Shown piece by piece: positions 51,621-63,634 of a DNA stretch of 64,000 bases. Positions within the stretch are counted from its first letter, which is position 1. Every line of letters starts with the position of its first letter. This DNA is from Viola odorata (Eukaryota > Streptophyta > Magnoliopsida > Malpighiales > Violaceae). Made by a program: the position numbers and the translations under genes. The DNA is taken from positions 2,928,001 through 2,992,000 of the forward strand of contig OY829540.1 of the NCBI GenBank assembly GCA_963691705.1, read 5' to 3'. The notes beneath the pieces were generated by a model. The model was not told where the DNA came from. It saw nothing but the letters and a program-made list of their open reading frames with translations, and did not search any database.

Positions 51621-51958
51621 CTTGTATCAAGCATGTTTATATGATAGAAAATGGATGACATGTTCTCCAGAAATGCATAAACTTGTTGAACTTTCTCTTG
51701 ATAGGGAAGTTGCTTTTATAAAATACTGGGGGCAAACCTTTGGGTAGTGTGGGAATACTTTCATATACAACATACATGATTTGATTGTTTCTATTTATCA
51801 TTTGTTCTATATTTTTTTCCATCCACTGCTGCTTCGTGTTTGTTTCCTCCTTATCTGCAGGATACAGATATGTTTCGGTGGAATCTCACATTATGATCAA
51901 TTTCCACCAACAAATCCATCCAATAAATGTCTGAATGGAGCACGTTACCACTCCACCA
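51621..51958 (+). other. Element Z DNA between CB2 and the first array
   Basis: No gene. An acceptor-like tatctgcag occurs at about 51860. Confidence 0.5.
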
Positions 51959-53565
51959 TTCAAAAAAAAAAAAAAACGTGTGGAGGTTCAGAAACCCCAC
52001 CTTTCAAAAATCGTGTGGCGGTTCAAAAACCCCACCTCTCAAAAAATCGTGTGGCGGTTCAAACCCCACCTTGCAAAATAGTGTGGCGGTTCAAACCCCA
52101 CCATTAAAAAAAAAAAATCGTGTCCACCTTTCAAAAATCGTGTGGCGGTTCAAACCCCACCATTCAAAAAAAATCGTGTGGAGGTTCAGAAACCCCACCT
52201 TTCAAAAATCGTGTGGAGGTTCAGAAACCCCACCTTTCAAAAACAATCGTGTGGCGGTTCAAACCCCACATTTCAAAAAAATCGTGTGGAGGCAGAAACC
52301 CCACCTTACAAAAATCGTGTGGCGGTTCAAACCCCACCTTACAAAAAATCGTGTGGCGGTTCAAACCCCACCTCTCAAAAAATCATGTGGCGGTTCAAAC
52401 CTCACATTTCAAAGATTGCGTGGCGGTTCAAGCCCCACCTTACAAAAATCGTGTGGCGGTTCAAACCCCACCTCTCAAAAAAAATCATGTGGCGGTTCAA
52501 ACCCCACATTTCAAAGATTGCGTGGCGGTTCAAGCCCCACCTTGCAAAGATCGTGTGGCGGTTCAAGCCCCACCTTATAAAAATCGTGTGGCGGTTCAAG
52601 CCCCACCTTATAAAAATCGTGTGGCGGTTCAAACCCCACCTCTCAAAAAAATCATGTGGCGGTTCAAACCCCACATTTCAAAGATTGCGTGGCGGTTCAA
52701 GCCCCACCTTGCAAAAATCGTGTGGCGGCTCAAACCCCACCTTTCAAAAAAATCATGTGGAGGTTCAGAAACCCCACATTTCAAAAATTGTGTGGCGGTT
52801 CAAAACCACCACATTTCAAAAACTGTGCGGCGGTTCAAACTCCCACTCTTCAATCTTGTATGGCGGTTCAAACCCCACTCTATAAAAAAATTGTGCGGCG
52901 GTTCAAAACCCCCACTTTTCAACCTTGTGCGGCGGTTCAAACCCCCACTCTTCAATCTCGTGTGGCGGTTCAAACCCCACCTTTCAAAAAATCATGTGGA
53001 GGTTCAAACCCCACCTTGCAAAAAATTGTGTGGTGGTTTAAACCCCACCTTTCAAAGACCATGTGGTGGTTCAAGCCCCACCTTCTAAAAAATTGAGTGG
53101 CGTTTCAAACCCCACATTTCAAAAATCATGTGGCGGTTCAAACCCCCACATTTCAAAAAAGTCAAAAAAAAATCGTGTGGCGGTTCAAGCCCCACATTTC
53201 AAAAATCATGTGGCGGTTCAAACCCCACCTTTCAAAAAATCAAATCAAGTGGCGGTTCAAATCCCACCTTTCAAAAAAATCAAAAAAATCGTGTGGCGGT
53301 TCAAACCCCACCTTCAAAAAAAAAATCATGTGGCGATTCAAACCCCACCTTTCAAAAATCGTGTGGAGGTTCAAAAAACTCCACCTGTCAAAAATCATGT
53401 GGCGGTTCAAAGCCCACATTTCAAAGATTGCGTGGCGGTTCAAGCCCCACCTTGCAAAAATCGTCTGGCGGTTCAAGCCCCACCTTGCAAAAATCGTGTG
53501 GCGGCTCAAACCCCACCTTTCAAGAAATCGTGTGGCGGTTCAAACCCCACCTTGCAAAAACCATT
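51959..53565 (+). repeat. Tandem array 1 of element Z, approximately 33-bp unit tgtggcggttcaaaccccac
   Basis: About 45 units of 32-36 bp. Each has (g/a)tgtgg(c/a)ggttcaaaccccac followed by ctttcaaaaaatc with a variable A run. Unit length near 33 keeps long frames open on both strands, but the A-run changes shift frame between units, so they are not genes. Each unit can fold into a small hairpin (GTGG.GGTT with AACCCCAC). Confidence 0.92.
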
Positions 53566-53589
53566 TAACGATTATTTTGCAGAATCAGT

Positions 53590-55075
53590 CATGATTATCA
53601 GCGTCCGAGTGGAGCTGAATTTATCAACGTCCGAGTGGAGTTGTCGGCATCTGAGTAGAGCCATTATTGATCAGCGTCTGAGTAGAGCTGAATTTACATT
53701 TTTTCTGCATCGCGACATTCGAGGGGAGACGTCCGAGTGAAGTCGCATTTTACATTTCTGTAAGGTATCCGAGTGGAACCATCAGCGTCCGAGTGGAGCT
53801 GAATTTATCAACGTCCGAGTGGAGTTGTCGGCATCTGAGTAGAGCCATTAGTGATCAGCGTCCGAGTGGAGCTGAATTTATATTTTTCAAGACATCCGAG
53901 TGGAGTCATTAGTGTCCGAGTGGAACTGAATTCGCAAGGCATCCGAGTGGAGCCATCAGCGTCTGAGTAGAGCTGAATTTATATTTATGCATCGCGGAAT
54001 TCGAGTGGAGACGTCCGAGTGTAGCCGCAATTTATATTTTTTTGCAAGGTATCCGAGTGGAGTCATCAGTGTCCGAGTGGAACTGAATTTGTAAGGCATC
54101 CGAGTGGAGCCATCAGCGTCTGAGTAGAGCTGAATTTACATTTATGCATCGCGGAATTCGAGTGGAGACGTCCGAGTGTAGCCGCAATTTATATTTTTCT
54201 GCAAGGCATCCGAGTGGAGCCATCAGCATCCGAGTGGAGCTGAATTTCCTTTTCTGCAAAGTATCCCGAAGGGCATTAGTGTCCGAGTGGAGTTCAATCT
54301 CCTTTTCTACAAAGCATCCCGAAGGGCATCAGTGTCCGAGTGGAGTTTAATTTCCTTCTCAGCAATTTAAAATTCTCGCGTCAGCGTCTGAGTGGAGCTG
54401 AATTTCCTTTTCTGCAAAGTATCCCGGTAGGCACCAGTGTCCGAGCAGAGTTCAAGCGTCCAAGTGGAGCCAAATTTATATTTCTGCAAAGTATCCTGCA
54501 TCCTAAGGACGTCAGCGTCCAAGTGAATTCATACCTTGTTCTTGTGAGCGGTTTTGTCCCCACAGTACCATATCAGGAGTGGCTTCGTCCCCATACCTTA
54601 TTTTCCTGAGCAGCTACATCCTCATATCCTGTGAGGCATCCGATTGGAGCCATCAGCGTCCGAATGGAGCTGTATTTACATTTTTGCAAGATGTCCAAAT
54701 GGAGCCATCAACATCAAATAAAGCTAAGTTTACATTTCTGTAACTTACTTTTCAGCAACATGGTATCCGTATGGAGCCGTTTCTTTTTCTGCTTTCAGAT
54801 TTATGTCCTTTCATAATATATGTATCTGAGTAGAGCCGATGTTTCTGTATCGCAGTATTCGAATGGAATCATCAGCGTCCGAGTGGAGCTGAATTTACCA
54901 ACGTCCGAGTTGAGTTGTCAGCATCTGAGTAGAACCGTTGTTCATCAACATCCGAGTGGAGTTGAATTCATTTTCTTACAATTTAAGCAATTTAAATTTC
55001 TGCATCAACGTCAGAGTAGAAGTAAGCTCACATTTCTGCAATTTTAATATCTGAATCAGTGTCCAAGTGGAACCA
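53590..55075 (+). repeat. Tandem array 2 of element Z, core tccgagtggagc
   Basis: Dozens of copies of (a/g)tccgagtgga(g/a)(c/t) are arranged in a higher-order unit of the type cgtccgagtggagctgaattt + T-rich spacer + gcatccgagtggagccatca. The units decay toward the right end. Confidence 0.9.
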
Positions 55076-55153
55076 TTTTCTTTTTCCGTTTATAAGATTT
55101 CTACCTTTCAAATGATATTCTGCATTTTGAACATTCGTGGTACTGGGGCAACC

Positions 55154-55221
55154 GTCTTTACTGCTCATCAAAAATTTCAGTTACACTTTATTTTTTGATA
55201 AGACAGTAAAGAGGGGGCAAC
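55154..55221 (+). other. Polypurine tract of Z with hairpin
   Basis: AAAGAGGGGGCAAC (55208-55221) abuts the 3' LTR. TCTTTACTG at 55155-55163 pairs with CAGTAAAGA at 55204-55212, extended imperfectly by CATCAAAAA with TTTTTGATaAG. Confidence 0.7.
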
Positions 55222-57934
55222 TGTTGATACCCGAATTTTGACCCCATTTAGTTTCACTATCGCAACATGTCCGTTCTATTTATTTATATATCTATCTCGT
55301 CGTCAATTTTATCACTATTGTAATTAGTTATTTAGTATCATTATTTATCTTTATTATTTATTTATCTATTTATTATTATTTTTGTTTATTTATTTTTTGC
55401 GTGTTTTGTTCGATTATTTACATCTCTCGAGCTTTGGGTTCGAATAACCCAGCTCCACCCTGCTTCCCTTTCCCTCTGCTTTCCCCAACGATTCACTCCC
55501 GTAATTTCAGCTCCTTCCTCTCTTATCTTTTATCTTTCATGATTAATACCCGACACCATCATCACACCTTCGGCATTTTTTTTTCTTTTCTTTCAAAAGG
55601 ATCCAATTTCAATTGGATCCGATTATAAACAAGACCACTAAATTTCCGTCAAAAGGGAGGCAACCAACAAATCCACCAAAATCATCCTCTGCCCAAAACC
55701 AAGTTCAATCACAAATCCCTCCCTTTAAATCCAATTCTGCCAAATTACCAATCTTCCTGCGATTAGCCCAACGCCACCACCGTGCGCCGCTGCTACACAA
55801 CCAAGCAGCCCCGAAATCAGCCCCTAAACACTCTCGAAACAGCACCCATAAACCCCTTTAATCCCCGAACCCATTACCGAACTTCCCCAAGCAATAAAAA
55901 CCCAAACCACCATAACAGCCCCTTTCAATCAAACCGCCGACCATCACCCAACCAGCCGCGCCACAACCCAAACCACCATAACAGCCCCTTTCAACCGAAC
56001 CGCCGGCCATCACCCAACCGCCCAACCCAGCACCCAAAAATCCGCACAGCCACGAACACCGCTGCACAGCCACCGCATCTCCTCTCCCTCTCAACTCTCC
56101 AAACCGCCATCACCCACACTCCCAAAACCGAATCAAACCAAAAATCCCTCACCACAACCAAAACAAACCTGCAAAACCAAACCAAATCAAGTCCAACCCG
56201 AACTAAACCCGATCACTCACCTCCGGCCACCATCCCGATCGTCGTTGCTGCTGCCCGTCAGCCACCCAGCCGCATCTGACACCCAGCCGCGCCACCGAAC
56301 TCCTTCCCCACATCGCCGTTGCAGCCTCCAGCTCCCCCGCCACACAACCGCCTGCTCCGTCGACCGCCAGCAACCACATCCAGCCAGCCACGCCGCTAGC
56401 CACTGCCGCACCCAACCGAACCGCCGGCCACCATCCCTCACTCTTTGGCCCAAATGATTAAAAGAAAAGAAATGGGAAGGAGAAGGAGAAGGAGAAGAGG
56501 GCTGCGTTTGCAGCCCTAAAATGAAGAAAAGGATGATTAAATAAAATAAAAGAAAGAAGGAGATTGGGCTGCGGCCCAAAGAAAGAAAATAAGGAAAAAT
56601 GGGTTGCGGCCCATGACGAATAAATAAAAGAAATGGGTTACCGCGCAAGCCCGTTTAATTAAAATCGGTACTAACTTTTTCTTCATTTTTGCAGGTACCG
56701 AATTCACAATTATTATCCCGATCGGATGCTCCGCCAACTTTAATGGGTAAGGTGATTCTATTAATATTTGATTATGTGAAATTTATTTATGAGTCCCTTA
56801 CTTATACGCGTTTATTTGTCTATTTTTGCTTGCACGTTCGTCGTGATGATGCTCAACGAGTTTGACGGAGTTTGATGAGGAGTTCGATGTGTCATTCCCA
56901 ATTGCGGAGCTCGAATGGAGAATTTAATCGTTGTATTTATTTATTTGCGAATTTGTAATTAATTTGTAATATTTATCTTCAGTATTTATTTATTTTATTA
57001 TCAATTGTTGCCACTAATCATTGATTTACAGGTTAAGCTCGTCCAGGTATGTTTTCCTTTTTCCCTTTTCTTTTGGATAAATGTACTTTAATTTATTATT
57101 TATCGTATGCATGATTATTTAGAATTGTTAGAATTCGAATTAATTTGTTTGCATGATGCTTATACCAATGAATGTTCTTTATTTTATGCTTGTTTCGTGT
57201 GCGGCTTCGTCCCCATGATTGTATTTTTAATTTATGCTATCTTGACAAATGTGTTATGTGCGCGGCTTCGACCCCACTTCCCGGTTTTTTCTCTTTTCAA
57301 CGTGTTTTCTCGCATTTATATAAATGGTACTTTGCTAGTCTATGCATGCGTAGAATTACCTAGTAAATAGGGTTAAGCACGTGCATTGGCCCGATGATGA
57401 TAGTGATGCATCGTTGTTCACTAGGGTCGTCGCTTTGGTAAAGATTAACAAAATGGTAGTAACCTCACCTAATTTCGCATGTAAACGGAATAATTTTGAA
57501 CTTGGCTAAATCTAACCGGAATAGGTATGCAACCCACCTTTTTCATCTTTTAGAGGATAAAAAATGTTATTTTCTGATTAACAACTCGACAATAATTAGG
57601 ATAAAATCAATCAAACCAACTTAAAAGCTAAAGCGACGATTCCCCTCTGAGGGCCAAATTACTTGTTTTCAATGTGATTTTTAAACACCTCTTTTTAGAA
57701 CCGGTAACCTTTTTAGGATGAGACTCGGGTGCCTAACACCTTCCCGAGTCCATAAAACGACCCCGAACCATCGTTCTCGGGTTTAGACCCTTTTTATTTG
57801 TGCCTTAGCTTTTATTTTATTTTCTTCTTTTTTCGGACTTTTTAGGTTCCCCTAAACCTTAGAAAATTAGGGTGGCGACTTCATTGTTATGTGATTTTCA
57901 TTGCGTCCCGAATTTCGCTCGCGACGGTGCGATA
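55222..57934 (+). repeat. 3' LTR of element Z
   Basis: Same length as the 5' LTR. Visible differences are single transitions (for example near 55521, 55930 and 57556) and the terminal CA, which reads TA. Confidence 0.88.
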
Positions 57935-57939
57935 ATACC
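57935..57939. repeat. TSD of element Z, right copy (atacc)
   Basis: Matches 42242-42246. Confidence 0.85.
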
Positions 57940-59746
57940 AAAGAAAGAGGGTCGTCGCTTTCTCCTACTGAGATGGTGTTTATCCCTCCATTTCCTTGAG
58001 AATGATTAGGGAGAGGGTTGGTGGATGTGTTGGGTCCTTTAGCTAAACCTTCGAAAGAGACCCATCTACTTTTGATCAAGTGATGAACTTTTACTTTGAA
58101 GGCGAAGTAGTTTTCCAGAGTGTGACCCGGGGTTCCAGCGTGGTATTCACATCTTGCGTTGAGATCATACCATTTCGGGTAAGGAGGCAATTGGGGTTAA
58201 GCTGGAACTGGTACGATCTGTCCGGCTGCCAAGAGATGTTTGTAGATTTCTCCCGCGGGAAGAGGAAGATGAGGCAATGGCTCTCGGTTCCACCGATTGT
58301 TTGACGTGTTTTGGTTATTTGAGTTATTTGGTGGGTTATATGGCTTAGGTTGCATGGGTTGTAATGTTTGTGCTGGAGGTGGTGGGAAATGTAGAGATGG
58401 TGTAGGATTTTGAGACGCGATATTAGCAACGGGTGGTGAGGCAAACGGAAAGTAGGTGGGTTGATATAGCGATGGTGGATGATAGGGTGGTAGCAATAGG
58501 TAAGACGGAGGTGGTGGAAATGATTGCCTGTGATCAGCTTGGGGAGCGACAAATCCAATATCTCTTTTCACGACGGGCGCTTTCTTTGGCGCAGACTCTG
58601 GTGCCGAAGTTATGATTCGTCTGGACTTAATCCCTTGCTCGACTCTTTCGGCAATTAGGACCATGTCGGAGAAACTGTTTGATGGATTCGAGATCAAGTA
58701 GGTGTAGTAGGGAGCTTTGAAGGTGTGCACAAAAATTGACAAGAGTTCCTTGTCACTTAAAGAATGAGAGATTCTGAAAGCCAACCCTCTCCATCTCTGA
58801 GCATAGGTTTTCACGGACTCGTTGATTTTCTTTTCCAAATCTTGCAGGTCGGCGCAGTCGGGAGCTACCTCCATGTTGAACTTGTATTGTTTGAAGAAGG
58901 CATTGGACATGTCTCTCCATGTCCTAATCCTAGCTCTGTCTAGACCCATATACCAAGTTAGGGCGTGTTTGGTTAAGCTTTCTCGAAACAGATGAATCAA
59001 CAATGGCTCGTTGTGGATCATCTCTGCCATCTTATTGCAATATGCTCTGAGGTGGGTCTTTAGGAACTCGACCCCAGTATACTTTTCAAAGTCGGGGATC
59101 TTGTACTTCGGTGGTATAACGATCCCGGGGACCATGCACATATCGGCGGGACCAGTAGGGTCAAACAGATCAGCCCCTTCGATCGCTCTGACTCTTTCTT
59201 CGAGCAGATTCAGTCTGTCACTTTTCAGTTTCTCGGCCATAATGGGGTTAGAACGGAAGGGTAGTAGAGGTTCCGGCGAGAACTGAGGTTGTACCGAGTA
59301 GGAAGCAGGAGGCTGAATTCCCATAGGTCCGGGAACTGTGCTTGGAGTAAAATGACTTGGAAGTAGAGGGAGATACGAGGCTTCTGGGTAGGCCTGACTT
59401 TTACCGGGGTCCACGACAGGGTTGGTCGAAAAGCGCTGAAGTGACGTGGCAATTTCTTCACCCGTATTAACCAGAGGATTTATAGTGGTGGGTACAGTGA
59501 AGGGATTAATCCATTTCCATTGGCCCCCAGGCCAGAAAGTGGCTGGGGTACTGAAGGTCCAGCGACGGCGAGCGAAGAGGGAGGTCCTACTATTTGAGTG
59601 GGATAAAAACCCGGTGGGAATTCGGCAGTAGCTTTATCTCTCTCCTTTTCGGCCCTGGTTGTCCTTTCTGTAGTAATCTTAACTTGTTCCTCTAACTCTG
59701 CGATTCTGGCTGTTAGTACTTCATCGGCCTTAGCCTGCTCAGTCAT
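57940..59746 (-). pseudogene. Element X gag part 1
   Basis: The ATG at 59746 starts MTEQAKADEVLTARIAELEE, a short coiled coil. The frame shifts around 59490-59520 and continues as the main Gag frame (to 58197). Capsid-type blocks follow: IPDFEKYTGVEFLKTHLRAYC, LIHLFRESLTKHALTWYMGL, AFFKQYKFNMEVAPD and TYAQRWRGLAFRI, all standard for Tat/Ogre Gag. Then comes a Pro-rich region and PLPAGEIYKHLLAAGQIVPVPA. An in-frame TAA (58199-58197) precedes PYPKWYDLNARCEYHAGTPGHTLENY, a CCHC-like module whose last Cys is Tyr. Element Z interrupts it at 57939. Confidence 0.83.
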
Positions 59747-60485
59747 TTTTCATTTTTGAAGTCTAGTTACGGGGAGCCTGTGCGGAGTAACTTGCTTTCG
59801 AGGAGCTATCGTGAACCTGAAAAAAGAAATACAGAAAAAAGGGTAAGTACAGGTGATGATATGCAGGTGATGTGCAATCCCGAGGCCTCCACGTTGCTCA
59901 TTCGTTTTTCCGGCTATACTTTCACTTGATACTTTCAGGGCGGCTGGAGAGGAGAGACATCCCGGTTATTGACAAGATACGAAGAAAGCCTCTATTCATT
60001 CCAACGACATGAAGCAATCTGAGATGTTATCAGCGAAACTCAAATCAGCAGGGGCAACCAATGTCGCCATGCTAGGAAGATCTCTTTTTACACTATGCTT
60101 TCAAACGATGCAGGGCCTGATGCCCGGTGAAACCTATCCGAGGAGAGGGATGATGATCTATACCACGGATTTAGAATTTGTGATGCGCAAGGAGGACATG
60201 GTGATCAGTGAGCAATATTCGGATGTTTTGAGTATTTGGTAGAAATTTTTTTTTTTCGAAATTCCGGTGAAACAATTGTGTTTATTCCGGATGGATTTTC
60301 TCTTTTCTTTTTGCGATGGTCTTTTCAGTTGTATTGGATGGACAAATTATATAGAAAGTAGAGGCACTTTAATAAATATCTGAAAGAGTACGACTTTATT
60401 AAAAAAGGTTTACAAAATATGGTAAACTTGCCAACTACCTAAATTCATAAAAAATGGCTAAATAGATGAAATCATGGAACATAGT
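59747..60485 (-). other. Leader region of element X, no gene
   Basis: Gene-free DNA upstream of gag. A 77-codon plus-strand frame (60009-60242) has no recognisable features and lies antisense to the element. The X 5' LTR is not seen before element W starts. Confidence 0.5.
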
Positions 60486-63400
60486 TGTTGATACCCGAAT
60501 TTTGACCCAATTAACTTAAATCGTTCATTTTTCCGCTCATTCTTGATCTTATTTTTATTATTATTATTTCCATTTATTTACTATTTATTATCTTGTTTTC
60601 TTTTGTTTCATGTTACATAGTTTGTTTTGTATGTATTTTTCGTTCGAACTTTTATCGATTCCAATTAAAATTTCTCGTATCATTGGATCGAACCACAAAA
60701 ACTAATCATACCCATTTTTCACTTTCACTTTACTTTACATTACTTTACTCATTTTTCCTCTCCACCATCCGAACATCATCATCTCTTTCCTTTCAATTTT
60801 ATTAAAAAAAAAAAAACACCATCATCACACCCTCTCCCTTTTCCATTTTTTTCCACGGATACCAACATTGAATTCCTTTTTCTTACCTCCCCTCTCCCAT
60901 TGTCAAAGGAGATCGGAGACACAATCCTGTCCTCTCCATTTTTTTTTTAAACGGAACCCATTACTCCTCTCACACTGACGTTTACTCTCCCTCTCATTTT
61001 TTTTTCTGAACAAACCATCATAAAAACGGGACCAAAATTCACACTCCCCCGGACAATTTTCCTTCTAAAATTCTCTCTCACTCTCGGCAAACTAAGCAAA
61101 GCAAGGCAAGTAATTCCCATCTCTTTCATTCTACACATTTAATTAATTATTTGCTGCCTCACCTCTATTTATTTTCTTGTTTTTCTGCATGTTTACTTCT
61201 TGCCGTTGCCACTGTGTCGACGCGGGGGCTGCTGCTTTGCCGGAGCTTTCTTCTCACCGCTGCTGCCGCCAAATGCCAAATTACCAAACCCAATCCCAAT
61301 CCCCGCTACCAAATTAATCCAGCCTATGCCCAATTAAATCCAAATCACAACCCCATCCTAATCCCCAAACCACCACTGCCCTCTCAATCTCTCAACCCAA
61401 ACCGCCACCCTCGCTGTCGAACCTATTAAACAACCCGATCAAACCAAAATCAACCGATTAATCCAATTAAAACCAAACAACAAAAATCCTCACCTCGCCG
61501 CCGCTGCTCACCGTTTCTGCTACAAACCCAGCCCGATCCATCTCACCCGAGCCAGCCACACCGCCGACATCACTCACCACCGTCGCTTCCACCCTCATAA
61601 AATAATCCAAATCAATCACCAAAATCAAGCCTCATCCATTCAAACCCAAATCAAATACAAACCACCCAAAATTAGATCAAACACAACCAAGCGTCACCGC
61701 AGTCGGACCAAATCCCGATCTCCATTGCCGCCCGTCGCCGCTGCTCGCCGTTGCTGACTGCTCCCGGCCGTCGCTGCACAACCGCCGCTGCTGCTGCCCG
61801 TTGCCGCTGTCCGATCACTCGATTCCTCACTGCCGCCGCTGCTCGTCGCTGATGCCCGCCACTGCCGAAAAAAAAAACTAAAGAAAAGGAAAAGAAACAA
61901 GGAAGAAGAGAGGAGGGCTGCGTGCTGCAGCCCTAAAATGAGGAAGGAACAAAGAAGGAGGAGAGAGACCTTGTCGTTTGACAAGGAAAATGAGAGGGGT
62001 TGGGCTTCGGCCCAACCAAGGAAAGAAAGAAGGATAATGGGCTGCGGCCCAAAGAGAGGAAATAAGGGAAAATGGGTTGCGGCCCATAAGGAAAAATAAG
62101 AGAAGTGGTCTATGGCCCAAGCCCTTTTAATTAAAACACGGACTAACTCTTTCTTCATTTTTTGCAGGTACCGAGTCTGCGATTACCACCCCGATTAAAT
62201 ATTTTGCCAACTTCGATATCGGTGACATTTCTCTAAACTCGAGCTTTAGAGCTCACTACTCATTTGTTAGAATTGTTAATTTATTTTTTGTTTATTTGTA
62301 TGCATGTTATTTAGAATCGTTAGAATTCTAATTAATCTGTTTACATGATGATAATGCGAATGAATATGATTTAATTTTATGCTCGTTCGTGTGCGGCTTT
62401 GACTCCACGAATAGATTTTTATTTATGCTTATGTACACGCGGTACGGATATACGCGTTTATTTGTCTATTTTGCTTGCATGTTCGTCGTGAACTCGTGAT
62501 GATGCCCGACGAGTTTGATGGAGTTCGACGAGGAGTTTGATGCGTCATTCCTAATTGCGGAGCTCGAATAGAGAATCTAATTGTTGTATTTATTTATTTG
62601 CGAATCTGTAATTAATTTGTAATATTTAATTGCACAATTTATTTATTTTATTATTAATTGTTGCCACTAATCATTGATTTGCAGGTAAAGCTCTCCAGGT
62701 ATGTTTTCCTTTTTCTCATTTTATTTTGGATAAATGTACTTTAATTTATTATTTATCGTACGCATGATTATTTAAAATTGTTAGAATTCGAATTAATATG
62801 TTTGCATGATGCTTATACCAATGAATGTGCTTTATTTTATGCTTGTTTCGTGTGCGGCTTCGTCCCCACGAATTTACGCTTTATTTTGTTGAATGTGTTT
62901 CGTGTGCGGCTTCGACCCCACAAATGTTTTTTTATTTATGCTATCTTGACGAACGTGTTGTGTGCGCGGCTTCGACCCCACTTCCCGGTTTTTCTCTTTT
63001 CAACGTGTTTTTCGCATCCACTCAAATCGGTACTTTGGTAATTTATGCATGCTTAGGATCACCTATTAAATAGGATTAATCATGCATGGTCCGATGATGA
63101 TAGTGATCCATCGTTGCTCACTAGGGTCGTCGCTTTGGTAAAGATTAATAAAACGGTAGCAATCTCACCTAATTTTGCATGTAATCGGACTAATCTTGAA
63201 CTTCGCTAAATATAACCGGATTAGGTATACAACCGACATTCTTTATCTTTTAGAGGATAAAAAATGTTATTTTCTTTTAACAACACGGCAAGTAATTAGG
63301 ATAAAATCAATCAAACCGATTTAAGAACTAAAGCGGCGATTCCCCTCTGAGGGCCAAATTACTTGTTTTCAACGTGATTTTTAAACACATCTTTTTAGAA

Positions 63401-63634
63401 CCGGTAACCTTTTTAAGGATGAGACTCGGGTGCCTAACACCTTGCCGAGTCCATAATACGACCCCGAACCATCGTTCTTGTGTTTAGACCCTTTTCATTT
63501 GTGCCTTAGTTTTATTTTATTTTCTTCATTTTTCGGACTTTATAGGTTTCCCTAAACCTTAGAAAAATAGGATGGCGACTTCATTGCTATGTGCATTTCA
63601 TTGCGTCCCGAATTTCGCCCGTGACGGTGCGACA
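60486..63634 (+). repeat. 5' LTR of Tat-type element W
   Basis: TGTTGATACCCGAATTTTGAC to GTGCGACA, about 3.15 kb. The second half is close to the Z LTR, including the splice-like signals (ttttttgcag ending 62167; ttgcag ending 62684 followed by a 14-nt exon-like piece and gtatgttttcc). It has extra copies of the gtgcggcttcgaccccac unit (about 62390, 62852, 62906, 62966) relative to Z. The first half is diverged and C-rich. The predicted left TSD is atagt (60481-60485); the right copy is outside the window. Confidence 0.83.

Larger units (their letters stand above)
42247..57934 (+). mobile_element. Element Z: non-autonomous Tat-type LTR retrotransposon (LARD-like), very young
   Basis: Two 2713-bp LTRs (42247-44959 and 55222-57934) differ by only about four or five transitions by eye. 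The internal region has a Tat-type PBS, CB1, CB2, a polypurine hairpin and two tandem arrays, but no Tat gag or pol. The only pol sequence inside is a nested Copia fragment. Its LTR and PBS region closely resemble element W, a possible autonomous relative. Confidence 0.87.
29108..60485 (-). mobile_element. Tat/Ogre-lineage Ty3/gypsy element X (5' end beyond window)
   Basis: On the minus strand from right to left: leader (60485-59747), gag part 1 (59746-57940), an insertion of element Z, gag part 2 (42241-41376), protease-RT-RNase H-aRNase H-integrase (41375-36066), 3' region with CB1 and CB2, a tandem array, a polypurine tract, and the 3' LTR (31966-29108). The second, archaeal-type RNase H and the DNGS protease identify Tat/Ogre. 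The 5' LTR is missing because element W sits in the leader. Several in-frame stops make X older than Z. Confidence 0.85.

Noticed and set aside
51927..53740. Several long open frames (up to 322 codons) on both strands
   Set aside because: They arise because the tandem unit is near 33 bp and lacks stops. A-run changes shift frame from unit to unit, and all three frames are open in places.
60009..60242. 77-codon plus-strand frame beside the leader of X
   Set aside because: No recognisable motif, and it is antisense to the element. It is kept only as a note in the leader entry.
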